Positions 42,918 through 52,334 of a stretch of 64,000 bases of DNA are shown here, in pieces (positions within the stretch are counted from its first letter, which is position 1; every line of letters begins with the position of its first letter). The position numbers and the translations under genes were made by a program. The notes below the pieces were generated by a model. That model was given only the letters and a program-made list of their open reading frames with translations. It was not told the DNA's origin and searched no databases. The DNA is from Ancylobacter sonchi (GTDB lineage: Bacteria > Pseudomonadota > Alphaproteobacteria > Rhizobiales > Xanthobacteraceae). The stretch is taken from positions 186,001 to 250,000 of the forward strand of contig NZ_JAHBGF010000036.1 in assembly GCF_018390695.1 (NCBI RefSeq). The letters are read 5' to 3'.

Positions 42918-43217
42918 CTACTGGCCGGACTGGAGATCGCCGCCCTGGTTGATCTGCTGTTCCATCTGGCCGGCGCGATTGCGGGCCATGCCCTCGAGGC
43001 TGGCCTGAGTCTGCGCCTGGGCCGTGGCGTCCATCACCGGACGGGTGCCGATCTGCGTCGGGGCGCCGAAGCTCGGATAGGCCAGTTTCTGGTCCGGCAC
43101 GCTGGTCTTCGGCAGGCTCGGATTGGCGCAGCCGGCAAGGCCGAAACCCAGCGCCGCACAGGCAAGCAGGCGCGCCGGCGCGGACAGGTGGGACGAAATG
43201 GCGATACGGCGCGTCAT
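42918..43217 (-). CDS. Small lipoprotein, unknown function
   Basis: This 99-aa protein has a lipoprotein signal, LLACAALGFGLAGCANPSLP, with the lipobox Cys at about residue 30. The mature part of about 70 residues is Gln-rich (DATAQAQTQASLEGMA and MEQQINQGGDLQ) and probably disordered. I do not recognise a family; small Gln-rich lipoproteins of this type are common in Hyphomicrobiales. The gene is divergent from the PHA synthase gene by 109 bp. It has no visible operon partner. Confidence 0.65.
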   Translation of the reverse strand: MTRRIAISSHLSAPARLLACAALGFGLAGCANPSLPKTSVPDQKLAYPSFGAPTQIGTRPVMDATAQAQTQASLEGMARNRAGQMEQQINQGGDLQSGQ

Positions 43218-43326
43218 GACCCTGTTTCCCGAACTGTCATCGACTCCGCGCTAGGCTCTCGCTCGAACCGGGCGTCGTGTCTATGATGCCCTCACCTATG
43301 AACGCACGCACCCGCGGGGACAAGCG

Positions 43327-45825
43327 GTGAATAATCGAAACGTCGACCGTTCCACCCGCCGGCGCCGCGCCGCCGAGCGCGCTCCCACCCCCGCAGAAAC
43401 CGCGACGCCCGAGGCACCGGCTTCCGCCTCCCCGACCACCGGCGCGGCGAGCGGCGACCAGCCGGAGGCCGAGGGTGGCGGCAGAGCCGCGCGGCGCAGT
43501 GGCAAGACTGCCGTCACGGCGAAGACTGCGACGGCTGAAGCTGCCGCGCGCACGTCCACCCCGGCCGCAGCCGCGCCCGCCGAGACGGTGGCGCCCAAGG
43601 CGGCACGGACGGGATCGAAGGCGCGCGGCGCGGCAGCATCCAAGGGGTCGGCGGCCGAAAGCCCCGCGCCCAGGGGATCGGCATCCAAGAGCGTCGAAGC
43701 CAAGGACCCCGCACGCAAGAATTCGGCGCCCAAGTCCGCCGCACCCAAGCCGGCCGCACCCAAGCCTGCTGCGACCAAAACCGCGGCGACCAAAACTGCT
43801 GCGACCAAGTCGCGCGCCTCCGCCCCGGCCGCCGGCAAGACCGTGGCCGAGGCCATCGCGCCGGTCGCGCCCACTCCCCTGCCCCGGCCGCGCCGGACGG
43901 CACAGACCCGCCCGTCGCTGAGCCATGCGCGCCTCGCCCGGCGGCCGGAGCCCGAAAGCCCCGCCCGGACGCCCGAGCCGCCGCAGCCCGCCCCGCCCCC
44001 GGCCCCCCCGGCGGCGGCGGCACGTGCGGCGGATCGTCCGGAGCCGCCCGCGCCCGGCCCGGTCGACTTCGAGGCCTTCGCCGGCAACCTCGCCCGCCTC
44101 GTCGAGGAGGGCGGCAAGGCCATGGCCGCCTATCTGCGCCCGCGCGAGGAAGGCCGGGTGAAGGACGACATCGCCGAGGAGGTCGCCGACGTCATGAAGA
44201 CGCTCGGCCATGTCGCCGAATACTGGCTGACCGACCCGCAGCGTACCGTCGACGTGCAGTCGCGGCTGATCGGCGGCTATCTGGCGCTGTGGTCCTCGAC
44301 CCTCAAGCGGCTCTCCGGCGAGGAGGTGGCCCCCATCGCCCGGCCGCCGGCGCGCGACGGGCGCTTCGTCGATCCGGAATGGACCACCAACCCGTTCTTC
44401 GACGCGCTGAAGCAGACCTACCTGCTCACCGCCAACTGGGCGGAGAAGCTGGTCGAGGACGCCGAGATCGACACGCACACCAAGCACAAGGCCGAGTTCT
44501 ACGTGCGGCAGATCGCCAGCGCGGTGTCGCCGTCGAACTTCGTCTTCACCAATCCCGAGCTGCTGCGCGCCACTTTCGCCTCCAATGGCGAGAATCTGGT
44601 GCGCGGCATGAAGATGCTGGCCGAGGACATCGAGGCCGGCGACGGCGAGCTGAAGATCCGCCAGACCGACGCCTCCAAGTTCAAGGTGGGCGAGAACCTA
44701 GCCGTCACCCCCGGCAAGGTGATCTTCCAGAACGAGCTGATGCAGCTCATCCAGTACAGCCCCACCACCGAGACGGCGCTGAAGGTGCCGGTGGTGATCG
44801 TGCCGCCCTGGATCAACAAGTTCTACGTGCTGGACCTCAACCCGGAGAAATCCTTCGTCCGCTGGGCGGTGGACCAAGGGCTGACGGTGTTCATCGTCTC
44901 CTGGATCAACCCCTCGCCGGCGCTCGCCGACAAGGGGTTCGAGGACTACATGCATTCCGGCGTGCTGTCGGCGATCGAGGTCGCCAAGCAGGCGGCCGAC
45001 GTCGAGGAAGTGCATGCCGTCGGCTATTGCGTCGGCGGCACCATGCTCGCCATGACCCTGGCCTGGCTCGCCGCCGCCGGTCGCGATGTCGGCGTGCGCT
45101 CCGCCACCTACTTCACCACCCAGGTGGACTTCGCCCAGGCCGGCGACCTCAAGGTGTTCATCGACGAGGAGCAGGTGGCGGTGCTGGAGCGGCGGATGCT
45201 GGAATCCGGCATCATGGACGGCAGGGTGATGGCCAACGCCTTCAACATGCTGCGCGCCAACGACCTGATCTGGCCCTATGTGGTGAACAACTACCTGAAG
45301 GGGCAGGCGCCGTTCCCGTTCGACATCCTGTACTGGAATTCGGATTCGACCCGGCTGCCGCGGGCGAACCACTCCTTCTACCTGCGCAACTGCTACCTGG
45401 ACAACAAATTCGCCACCGGCAACCTGACGCTGGCCGGCCATCGGCTCGACCTCGGCAAGGTGTCGATCCCGACCTACAGCCTGGCGACGCGCGAGGACCA
45501 CATCGCCCCGGCGATCTCGGTGTTCAACGGGTTGCAGCTGTTCGGCACGCGGGCGCGCTTCGTGCTGGCGGGATCGGGCCACATCGCCGGGGTGATCAAC
45601 CCGCCGGCCCGCGCCAAGTACCAGTACTGGACCGGCGACGCGACGTCCGGCAGCCTCGAGGACTGGATCGCCACCGCCGAGATGCATCCCGGCTCCTGGT
45701 GGCCGGACTGGCTCGCCTGGCTGGAAGCGCAAGGCCCCGAGCGGGTGCCGGCGCGTCCGCCGGGCGGCAACGTGTTCGACCCGATCGAGGATGCACCGGG
45801 CAGCTATGTGAAGGTGAAGACGTGA
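43327..45825 (+). CDS. phaC: Class I poly(3-hydroxyalkanoate) synthase with histone-H1-like N-terminal extension
   Basis: PhaC polymerises 3-hydroxyacyl-CoA on PHA granules. From GTG 43327 it has 832 aa. The synthase body starts near residue 246 ([20 protein letters not shown]) and is about 587 aa, the normal class I length. The nucleophile is C568 in [12 protein letters not shown], with the Asp/His partners in TREDHIAPA and [15 protein letters not shown]. The first 245 residues are Ala/Pro/Lys/Arg-rich, with five 15-bp repeats at about 43730-43810 ([25 protein letters not shown]) like histone H1 or PhaF tails. A shorter start inside the body is possible. An LprI-like gene overlaps the stop by four bases. 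Confidence 0.92.
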   Translation: MNNRNVDRSTRRRRAAERAPTPAETATPEAPASASPTTGAASGDQPEAEGGGRAARRSGKTAVTAKTATAEAAARTSTPAAAAPAETVAPKAARTGSKARGAAASKGSAAESPAPRGSASKSVEAKDPARKNSAPKSAAPKPAAPKPAATKTAATKTAATKSRASAPAAGKTVAEAIAPVAPTPLPRPRRTAQTRPSLSHARLARRPEPESPARTPEPPQPAPPPAPPAAAARAADRPEPPAPGPVDFEAFAGNLARLVEEGGKAMAAYLRPREEGRVKDDIAEEVADVMKTLGHVAEYWLTDPQRTVDVQSRLIGGYLALWSSTLKRLSGEEVAPIARPPARDGRFVDPEWTTNPFFDALKQTYLLTANWAEKLVEDAEIDTHTKHKAEFYVRQIASAVSPSNFVFTNPELLRATFASNGENLVRGMKMLAEDIEAGDGELKIRQTDASKFKVGENLAVTPGKVIFQNELMQLIQYSPTTETALKVPVVIVPPWINKFYVLDLNPEKSFVRWAVDQGLTVFIVSWINPSPALADKGFEDYMHSGVLSAIEVAKQAADVEEVHAVGYCVGGTMLAMTLAWLAAAGRDVGVRSATYFTTQVDFAQAGDLKVFIDEEQVAVLERRMLESGIMDGRVMANAFNMLRANDLIWPYVVNNYLKGQAPFPFDILYWNSDSTRLPRANHSFYLRNCYLDNKFATGNLTLAGHRLDLGKVSIPTYSLATREDHIAPAISVFNGLQLFGTRARFVLAGSGHIAGVINPPARAKYQYWTGDATSGSLEDWIATAEMHPGSWWPDWLAWLEAQGPERVPARPPGGNVFDPIEDAPGSYVKVKT

Positions 45826-46646
45826 GACGGGCCGCCTCCGGCTGCGCGCTCGGCTTCATGGCCATGCTTGGTCTTCTACCGGGCGCCGGATTGGGCGTGA
45901 CGCCCGCCGGCGCGGCGAGCTTCGATTGCGGCAAGGCGCAGACGCCGGACGAGCGCGCCGTCTGCGCCGATCCGACCCTCTCGGCCCTCGACAGCGAGAT
46001 GGGCGGCCTGTGGTTCAGCTATAGCCGCTTCCAGCTGATGATGGGCGCCAATGGCAACCGGCGCGACGACGCCCGCGCCTTCCTCGACGCGCGGGCGAAA
46101 TGCGGCGGGACCGTCGCCTGCCTCACCCCGCTCTACCGCCAGCGCAACATCGCTCTGAAGCAGCAGGTCGCCGCGACCATCGTCGACCTCACCCGGCAGG
46201 CCGACACGCCCTCTGCCGTCGATGCCCCGCCCCTGCCGCAGCCGGTAATGAACGAGATCGGCAATTTCTACGCGCAATGCCGCGACTTCGGCGGCGTTCT
46301 GCAGGGCAATGCCTCGCCGGACACGATGAGCGCCGACCTCGACCATGACGGCCGGCCGGACTACGTGCTCAACAGCCAGAACCTGCGCTGCGACGGCGCC
46401 GCCACCGCCTATTGCTCGAACAATGGCTGCGACATCTCGGTGAGCCTGTCGAGCACCGGCTACGCGCCGCTGAAGCTGCGCGGCGGCCGCCCGACGCTGG
46501 TCCAGGGCGCCAAGCAGACCGAACTCGACCTCTGGGTCGACCGCAGCCAGTGCAAGGACACCGCGCCCGGCGCCGCCTGCTGGGCCAGCTGGCGATGGGA
46601 CGGCGCGACGCTGGCGCCGAGCTACGCGGCACGCCCGGCGCCCTGA
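45822..46646 (+). CDS. Secreted LprI-type (DUF1311) protein
   Basis: This 274-aa protein starts at GTG 45822, whose GTGA overlaps the phaC stop. A signal peptide (residues about 1-30, ending AGAAS) leads to the LprI/DUF1311 pattern [27 protein letters not shown], with conserved Cys, and [15 protein letters not shown]. LprI-family proteins bind and inhibit lysozyme in some bacteria. The C-terminal half carries [19 protein letters not shown], which looks like a calcium-binding loop, and further Cys that could form disulfides ([14 protein letters not shown]). The role is unknown. Coupling to a cytoplasmic polymerase gene is unexpected. Confidence 0.8.
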   Translation: MRRAASGCALGFMAMLGLLPGAGLGVTPAGAASFDCGKAQTPDERAVCADPTLSALDSEMGGLWFSYSRFQLMMGANGNRRDDARAFLDARAKCGGTVACLTPLYRQRNIALKQQVAATIVDLTRQADTPSAVDAPPLPQPVMNEIGNFYAQCRDFGGVLQGNASPDTMSADLDHDGRPDYVLNSQNLRCDGAATAYCSNNGCDISVSLSSTGYAPLKLRGGRPTLVQGAKQTELDLWVDRSQCKDTAPGAACWASWRWDGATLAPSYAARPAP

Positions 46647-46654
46647 GCGCGCGA

Positions 46655-47365
46655 TCAGGCGAGAAAATCGACCTTGCCGCTCGCGAGATCGTAGACGCCG
46701 CCGACCACGCGCAGCTTCTTCGCGGCGATGGCCTCCGCCACGATCTCGCTGGCCGTGGCGATGTGGTCGCTCACCTCCCCGACATTAGTGCGGATGGCGT
46801 CGGCCAGCTCCGTATGCCCCTCGCGGCGGGCCCGCAGCACGGCCGGCACGATCGGCTGCACCATGTCGCCGATGAAGCCCGGGAAGCGCGTGCCGGCGGA
46901 AGCCACGTCGACCGCCGCCTCCACCGCGCCGCACTGGCTGTGCCCCATCACCACGACGAGCGGCGCGCCGAGCACCGCCACCGCATATTCGATGGAGCCG
47001 ATGGCGGTGACGTCGGCCGTGTTGCCGGCGACGCGGATGATGAACAACTCGCCCAACCCGGTGGTGAAGACATGCTCCGGCGGGGTGCGCGAATCCGAGC
47101 AGCCGAGCACCACGGCGAAGGGCGCCTGGCCGGCGCTCAGCGTGCTGATCGGCACCGGCCCGCCGGCCGGGGTGCAGGCGCCGCCGGCGACAAAGGCAGC
47201 ATTGCCGGCCTTCAGCTTGGCCAGCGCCTCGTCGGCGGACAGGCTGGTCTTCGTGACGGGAGACGCCGCCAAGACTGGGGACGATCCGAGCCCGGTCGCG
47301 GCGACGCAGCCGCAGGCCAACGTCCCGAACAACTTACGGCGAGACACGACAGACGAAGTAGTCAT
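46655..47365 (-). CDS. Beta-class carbonic anhydrase with Tat-type signal
   Basis: This 236-aa protein interconverts CO2 and bicarbonate. Zinc ligands are C89 (CSDSRTPPE, with D91/R93 dyad), H142 and C145 (GHSQCGAVEAAV). The N-terminus MTTSSVVSRRKLFGTLACGC is a twin-arginine signal (S-R-R-K-L-F), so the enzyme is predicted to be exported folded to the periplasm. GGAG lies nine bases before ATG 47365; longer starts are less likely. The gene stands between the convergent LprI-type gene and argC, with no partner. Confidence 0.9.
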   Translation of the reverse strand: MTTSSVVSRRKLFGTLACGCVAATGLGSSPVLAASPVTKTSLSADEALAKLKAGNAAFVAGGACTPAGGPVPISTLSAGQAPFAVVLGCSDSRTPPEHVFTTGLGELFIIRVAGNTADVTAIGSIEYAVAVLGAPLVVVMGHSQCGAVEAAVDVASAGTRFPGFIGDMVQPIVPAVLRARREGHTELADAIRTNVGEVSDHIATASEIVAEAIAAKKLRVVGGVYDLASGKVDFLA

Positions 47366-47470
47366 GACGGACTCCATGGGCTGAAAGCCGCCCATGGAGC
47401 GCACCATTATACCAAAGTTGCAATTGGTAGTATTCCGCTCTCCCGGCACGCCGGAAGAGCTCTCGACGGC

Positions 47471-48526
47471 TCAGGGGAACAGCGGCAGCTGCTCCAGCCC
47501 CAGCGTCTCGGGGAAGCCGAGCACGAGGTTCATGTTCTGCACCGCCTGGCCCGACGCACCCTTGACGAGGTTGTCGGTGGTGGAGATCAGGATCACCCGG
47601 CCGGGCTGGCGGTCGGCGATCACGCCCATGACGATCAGGTTCGACCCCTTCACGAAGCGCGTCTGCGGCACCTGGCCGAGCGGCAGCACGTGCACGAAGG
47701 GCTCATTCGCGTAGAACTCCGACAGCACGCGATGCACGTCGGCGGCGCCGACGCCGGCGCCGGTGGTGGCATAGATCGTCGCGTAGATGCCGCGGCTCAT
47801 CGGGATGAGATGCGGGGTAAAGCTCGGCACGATCGAGCGGCCGGCGGCCTTGGAATATTCCTGGTCGAGCTCCGCCATGTGCCGGTGATGGCCGACGCCA
47901 TAGGCGTGCATGCCGTCGGTCACCTCGGTGAACAGCAGGTTCTCCTTGGCCGAGCGGCCGGCGCCGGTGACGCCGCTCTTGGCGTCGACGACGAGGCCCT
48001 CCGGCTCGATGGCGCCCGCCTCGATCAGCGGCACCACCGGCAGGATGGCGGTGGTGGTGTAGCAGCCGGGATTGGCGATCAGCCGCGCCTTGCGGATGTC
48101 GTCGCGATAGAGCTCGACGAGGCCGTACACCGCTTCCTGCTGCAGCTCCAGTGCCTGATGCGCGTGGCCGTACCACTGCTCATAGGCGCCGGGATCGCGC
48201 AGGCGGAAATCCGCCGACAGGTCGACCATCTTGATGTGCGGCGCGGCCTCGAACACCCGCTTGATCACCTGCTGCGTGGTGCCATGCGGCAAGGCGCAGA
48301 AGGCGAGATCGACGTTCGACCACGCCACTTCGTCGATGGTGACGAGCTTGGGCAGAGCGAGCTTGCCGAATTGCGGGAAGACGTCGGCCATCGACTGGCC
48401 GGCCTTGCGGTCGGCGGTGAGGGCGACGATCTCGACACGCGGATGGCGGGCGAGCAGGCGCACCAGTTCCGAGCCGGTGTAGCCCGAGGCCCCGAGTATG
48501 GCGATCCGCGCCTTCGTCTCCGTCAT
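47471..48526 (-). CDS. argC: N-acetyl-gamma-glutamyl-phosphate reductase
   Basis: ArgC (351 aa, the longer type) reduces N-acetylglutamyl phosphate to the semialdehyde in arginine synthesis. The Rossmann start is ARIAILGASGYTGSELVRLLARHP, and the catalytic Cys is in LIANPGCYTTTAILPVVPLI. SGVTGAGRSAKENLLFTEV and the conserved His region PHLIPMSRGIYATIY follow. The length and the GASGYTG motif are typical. No other arg gene is adjacent. The upstream spacer of 224 bp faces the small + strand gene at 48751. Confidence 0.95.
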   Translation of the reverse strand: MTETKARIAILGASGYTGSELVRLLARHPRVEIVALTADRKAGQSMADVFPQFGKLALPKLVTIDEVAWSNVDLAFCALPHGTTQQVIKRVFEAAPHIKMVDLSADFRLRDPGAYEQWYGHAHQALELQQEAVYGLVELYRDDIRKARLIANPGCYTTTAILPVVPLIEAGAIEPEGLVVDAKSGVTGAGRSAKENLLFTEVTDGMHAYGVGHHRHMAELDQEYSKAAGRSIVPSFTPHLIPMSRGIYATIYATTGAGVGAADVHRVLSEFYANEPFVHVLPLGQVPQTRFVKGSNLIVMGVIADRQPGRVILISTTDNLVKGASGQAVQNMNLVLGFPETLGLEQLPLFP

Positions 48527-48750
48527 CGTCCGTCTCCCTGAAGAGGGTGCAAGCTATTGTTAACCGTCTGTCGGCGAGCATGCGCCGAGCCCGCGCACTT
48601 ACACCCGTTGCGCGACGGACGGAAGACGGCGGCCCCCGGCGCAGCCGCCGCGTTTGCGCAGGGCTGCCGTGCGCCATATGACGGGAACGAAGGCGCCCAT
48701 CTTGGTATTGCCTTCCCGCTGCCCGTCACGGGCCAGTAAGGAGCCCCGCA

Positions 48751-49035
48751 ATGACCTATCCCTTCGCTCTCCTCTCGCTTGGCATGAACATGGCCCGGCT
48801 CGGACTCGACGCGCAGGTCGTCGTCGCCGAACGCCTGCATCTGCTGGCGAAGGGCGATCTTACCGCCGGCGTCGAGGCGACGAGGATGGTGGCAGAGAAG
48901 ATGCTGGCGATGGGCGAGGCCAATGCCCGGCTGGCCCAAGCCGCCGCCTCGGGCCGGCTCGACCGGGTGGGGCCGGAAATCGTGAAGCTCTATGGCCGCA
49001 AGGTGCGCGCCAATCGACGGCGGCTCGGCAAATAA
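48751..49035 (+). CDS. Small helical conserved protein (annotated as antifreeze protein in relatives)
   Basis: This 94-aa protein is entirely helical and Met/Ala/Leu-rich, starting MTYPFALLSLGMNMARLGLDAQVVVAERL, then MVAEKMLAMGEANARLAQAA, and a basic end, YGRKVRANRRRLGK. From memory, closely similar small Hyphomicrobiales proteins carry the annotation antifreeze protein, which I would not trust as a function; the pattern also resembles phasins. GGAG is present nine bases before ATG 48751. It has no operon partner; parE follows after 115 bp on the same strand. Confidence 0.7.
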   Translation: MTYPFALLSLGMNMARLGLDAQVVVAERLHLLAKGDLTAGVEATRMVAEKMLAMGEANARLAQAAASGRLDRVGPEIVKLYGRKVRANRRRLGK

Positions 49036-49150
49036 GTCACGCCCGGCGGGTTTTCGTTCACGAAACGTTCACGCCTATGACTCACACTGGCATAATGTGG
49101 TGTAATGGGGCGATCCTGAATTGCCCGCCAGCGAAAGCCTCACCCGTCCT

Positions 49151-51190
49151 ATGTCCGATCCGAAGCCGTCCCTGTTCGATGCCATGCCCGAGGCGCCGCG
49201 CCCCGCCGCTGCCAAGCCGGTCCGGGCCGCCGCTCAGCCGACCGGCGCGGAGAGCGCCTACACCGCCGCGCATATCGAGGTGCTGGAGGGGCTGGAGCCG
49301 GTACGCCGCCGGCCGGGCATGTATATCGGCGGCACCGACGAGAAGGCGCTGCACCACCTCTTCGCCGAGGTGATCGACAATTCGATGGACGAAGCGGTGG
49401 CCGGCCATGCCAGCTTCATCGATGTCGAACTGACCGCCGATGGCTTCCTCACCGTCACCGACAATGGCCGCGGCATTCCGATCGAGAATCATCCGAAGTT
49501 CCCCGGCAAGTCGGCGCTGGAGGTGATCCTCACCACGCTGCACGCCGGCGGCAAGTTCGATTCGAAGGTCTACGAGACCTCCGGCGGCCTCCACGGCGTC
49601 GGCGTCTCGGTGGTGAACGCGCTCTCCGACGTGCTGGAGATCGAGGTGGCGCGCGGCCAGACGCTGTACCGCCAGACCTATTCACGCGGCCTGCCGCAGG
49701 GCCCGCTCGCCGAGGTCGGCCGGGTACTGAACCGGCGCGGCACGCGGGTGCGTTTCCATCCCGATCCGCAGATCTTCGGCCCTGAGGCGAAGTTCAAGCC
49801 CGCGCGCGTGTTCAAGATGGCCCGTTCCAAGGCCTATCTGTTCGGCGGCGTCGAAATCCGCTGGAACTGCGATGCCTCGCTCGTCGCCGGCACCGATGTG
49901 CCGGCCGAGGCGGTGTTCCGCTTCCCCGGCGGACTGAAGGACTATCTCGCCGCCGACATCGCCGGCAACACGCTGGTGCATCCGGAGATCTTCTCCGGCA
50001 AGACCTCGCGGCCCGGCGGCCACGGCTCGGCGGAATGGGCGGTGGCCTGGCTGGCCGATGCCGACGGCGCGGTCTCCTCCTATTGCAACACCATCCCCAC
50101 CGCCGAGGGCGGCACCCACGAGGCCGGCTTCCGCTCCGCCCTGCTGCGCGGCCTGCGCGACCATGCCGAGCGCACCGGCAGTGCCAAGCGGGCGAGTTCC
50201 ATCACCTCCGACGACATCATGGCCGGCTGCGCGGCGATGCTGTCGGTGTTCGTGCGCGAGCCGGAATTCCAGGGACAGACCAAGGAAAAGCTCGCCACCG
50301 CCGAAGCCGCCCGCATCGTCGAGCAGGCGATCCGCGACCCGTTCGACCACTGGCTCGGCGGCAACCCGGTGCAGGCGAACCGGCTGCTCGACTTCGTGAT
50401 CGAGCGCGCCGAGGAACGGCTGCGGCGCCGGCAGGAAAAGGAAATCTCCCGCAAGAGCGCGGTGCGCAAATTGCGCCTGCCCGGCAAGCTCGCCGACTGC
50501 TCCAACAATTCGGCGGCCGGTTCCGAGCTGTTCATCGTCGAGGGCGATTCGGCCGGCGGCTCGGCCAAGCAGGCGCGCGAGCGCCAGACCCAGGCTGTGC
50601 TACCGCTGCGCGGCAAGATCCTCAACGTCGCCAGCGCCGGGCGCGACAAGCTCGCCCAGAACCAGCAGATCGCCGACCTGATCCAGGCGCTGGGCTGCGG
50701 CACCGGCACCCAGTATCGCGAGGAAGACCTGCGCTATGAGCGCGTGGTCATCATGACTGACGCCGATGTCGACGGTGCGCACATCGCCTCGCTGCTGGTC
50801 ACCTTCTTCTTCCGGCAGATGCCGAAGATGATCGAGAACGGCCACCTCTTCCTCGCCGTGCCGCCGCTCTACCGCATTACCCAGGGCGCCAAGACGCTCT
50901 ATGCCCGCGACGAGGCGCACCGCAACGAACTGCTCGCCAAGGAGTTCTCCGGCCGCGGCAAGGTGGAGATCGGCCGCTTCAAGGGCCTCGGCGAGATGAT
51001 GCCGGCGCAGCTGAAGGAAACCACGATGAGCCGGAAGACGCGCACGCTGCTGCGCGTCACCGTCGACGACGCCGAGCGCGCCGAAACCGCCGACGCCATC
51101 GAGCGGCTGATGGGCAACAAGCCGGAAAGCCGCTTCACCTTCATTTCCGAGCGCGCCGCCTTCGCCAGCGAGGCATTGCTGGATATCTGA
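49151..51190 (+). CDS. parE: DNA topoisomerase IV subunit B
   Basis: ParE (679 aa) is the ATPase half of topoisomerase IV, which unlinks daughter chromosomes. The GHKL ATPase region has EVIDNSMDEAVAGHASFI, VTDNGRGIPIE and GGLHGVGVSVVNALS, and the Toprim domain has IVEGDSAGGSAKQARERQ and IMTDADVDGAHI. The N-terminal SLFDAMPEAPRPAAAK linker and the lack of the large GyrB insert support ParE over GyrB. ATG 49151 is preferred; a TTG at 49121 would add ten residues. The upstream start region is AT-poor and has only a weak ribosome site. Confidence 0.94.
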   Translation: MSDPKPSLFDAMPEAPRPAAAKPVRAAAQPTGAESAYTAAHIEVLEGLEPVRRRPGMYIGGTDEKALHHLFAEVIDNSMDEAVAGHASFIDVELTADGFLTVTDNGRGIPIENHPKFPGKSALEVILTTLHAGGKFDSKVYETSGGLHGVGVSVVNALSDVLEIEVARGQTLYRQTYSRGLPQGPLAEVGRVLNRRGTRVRFHPDPQIFGPEAKFKPARVFKMARSKAYLFGGVEIRWNCDASLVAGTDVPAEAVFRFPGGLKDYLAADIAGNTLVHPEIFSGKTSRPGGHGSAEWAVAWLADADGAVSSYCNTIPTAEGGTHEAGFRSALLRGLRDHAERTGSAKRASSITSDDIMAGCAAMLSVFVREPEFQGQTKEKLATAEAARIVEQAIRDPFDHWLGGNPVQANRLLDFVIERAEERLRRRQEKEISRKSAVRKLRLPGKLADCSNNSAAGSELFIVEGDSAGGSAKQARERQTQAVLPLRGKILNVASAGRDKLAQNQQIADLIQALGCGTGTQYREEDLRYERVVIMTDADVDGAHIASLLVTFFFRQMPKMIENGHLFLAVPPLYRITQGAKTLYARDEAHRNELLAKEFSGRGKVEIGRFKGLGEMMPAQLKETTMSRKTRTLLRVTVDDAERAETADAIERLMGNKPESRFTFISERAAFASEALLDI

Positions 51191-51574
51191 ACGGCGCGTC
51201 GACTCGCCTCGGATGCACCCTTGGCGGCGTGGAATGGCCGCAGCGAGTGGGATGGCGGAGACGGCCGGCACGCTATTCCGGCATCCACGTCGACGCCGTC
51301 CCGGCGAAACCCCTTGCCATGATGGACGCGAGTGGTGCCCGACCCATTTCCGGCTGACCGGTTCGAGGCGAGCGGGCGTGGGCCGCAGGCTGGTCCATCC
51401 CGGCCGGCGGTGCAGCACGAACCGTCGTCGGGCGGACCGCTCGGCAGGTTGCCCCCGTCCTGCACGCCCCAGCCGGCGAACAGGTGCGGGATGGTCCTGC
51501 GGGTCCCCGCCGTCAGCCCGATGGTCACGGCTCGACGTCTCACGGCACAATTCTGGACAGGAACGAGGTCCCCG
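51191..51574. other. Intergenic region, nothing recognised
   Basis: These 384 bp lie between parE and the SDR gene, both rightward. They have no good coding frame on either strand and no strong inverted repeat or T-run. Part must hold the SDR promoter, but I see no clear hexamers. Confidence 0.4.
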
Positions 51575-52315
51575 ATGTCCCGATTTTCCGGCAAGAACGT
51601 GCTCATCACCGGCGGTAGCGGCGGCATGGGGCTCGCCGGCGCCCGGCGCATTGCAACGGAAGGCGGACGCGTCGCGATCACCGGGCGCGATGCCGGGCGG
51701 CTGGCCGAGGCGCGCGCCGCCCTCCCCGAAGGCTCGCTGATACTGCACAACGACGCCGCCGATCCGGCCGCCGGCGGGGCGCTCGCGGAATATCTGGAGG
51801 GCTTCGCGCCGCTCAATGGCCTGTGGCTCAACGCCGCTTATGCGACCGTCGGCCCTCTGGAAGCGATCGACGCGCCCGCCTTCGACGCCATGATGGCCGC
51901 CAATGTGCGCGGGCCGATGCTGCAGCTCGCCGCGCTCTCGCCGCTGCTGGCGCCCGGCGCCTCGGTGGTCGTCACCTCGTCGAGCTCGACCTATGAGGGC
52001 GCGGCGATGACCAGCCTCTACGCCGCCACCAAGGGAGCGGTCGTCGCCATGGCGCGCTCATGGGCCTCGGCCCTCGCGCCGCGTGGCATCCGGGTCAACG
52101 TGCTGGTGCCCGGCCCGATCGAGACCAATTTCCGGCATTTCCTGCCCGAGGAGGCGCGCGGCGCCTTCGAGAGCTTCGTGGTCAACCAGGTACCGCTCGG
52201 CCGCGCCGGGACCGCCGAGGAAGCTGCCGCCGTGGCGCTGTTCCTGCTCTCGGACGACGCGTCCTATGTCACCGGCAGCCAATATGCCGTCGACGGCGGA
52301 CTGATCATGCTGTGA
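51575..52315 (+). CDS. Short-chain dehydrogenase/reductase
   Basis: This 246-aa classical SDR starts at ATG 51575 with CGAGG ten bases upstream. The cofactor motif is NVLITGGSGGMGLAGARRIA (TGxxxGxG form). Structural Asn-Ala-Ala replaces the common NAG (LWLNAAYATVGPLEAI). The active site is Ser in VVTSSSSTYEGAAMTSLYAATKG, with the Tyr and Lys of YAATK. GVRVN-like GIRVNVLVPGPIETNF and the C-terminal YVTGSQYAVDGGLIML complete the family. The basic residue after the first strand suggests NADP. The substrate is unknown; no cluster context helps. Confidence 0.9.
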   Translation: MSRFSGKNVLITGGSGGMGLAGARRIATEGGRVAITGRDAGRLAEARAALPEGSLILHNDAADPAAGGALAEYLEGFAPLNGLWLNAAYATVGPLEAIDAPAFDAMMAANVRGPMLQLAALSPLLAPGASVVVTSSSSTYEGAAMTSLYAATKGAVVAMARSWASALAPRGIRVNVLVPGPIETNFRHFLPEEARGAFESFVVNQVPLGRAGTAEEAAAVALFLLSDDASYVTGSQYAVDGGLIML

Positions 52316-52334
52316 GCACGCGGCATCGCGGATT

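Noticed and set aside
43237-44487. Leftward Gly/Arg-rich and Ala-rich frames opposite the phaC extension
   Set aside because: Shadows of the Ala/Pro/Lys-rich coding strand without ribosome site or family resemblance.
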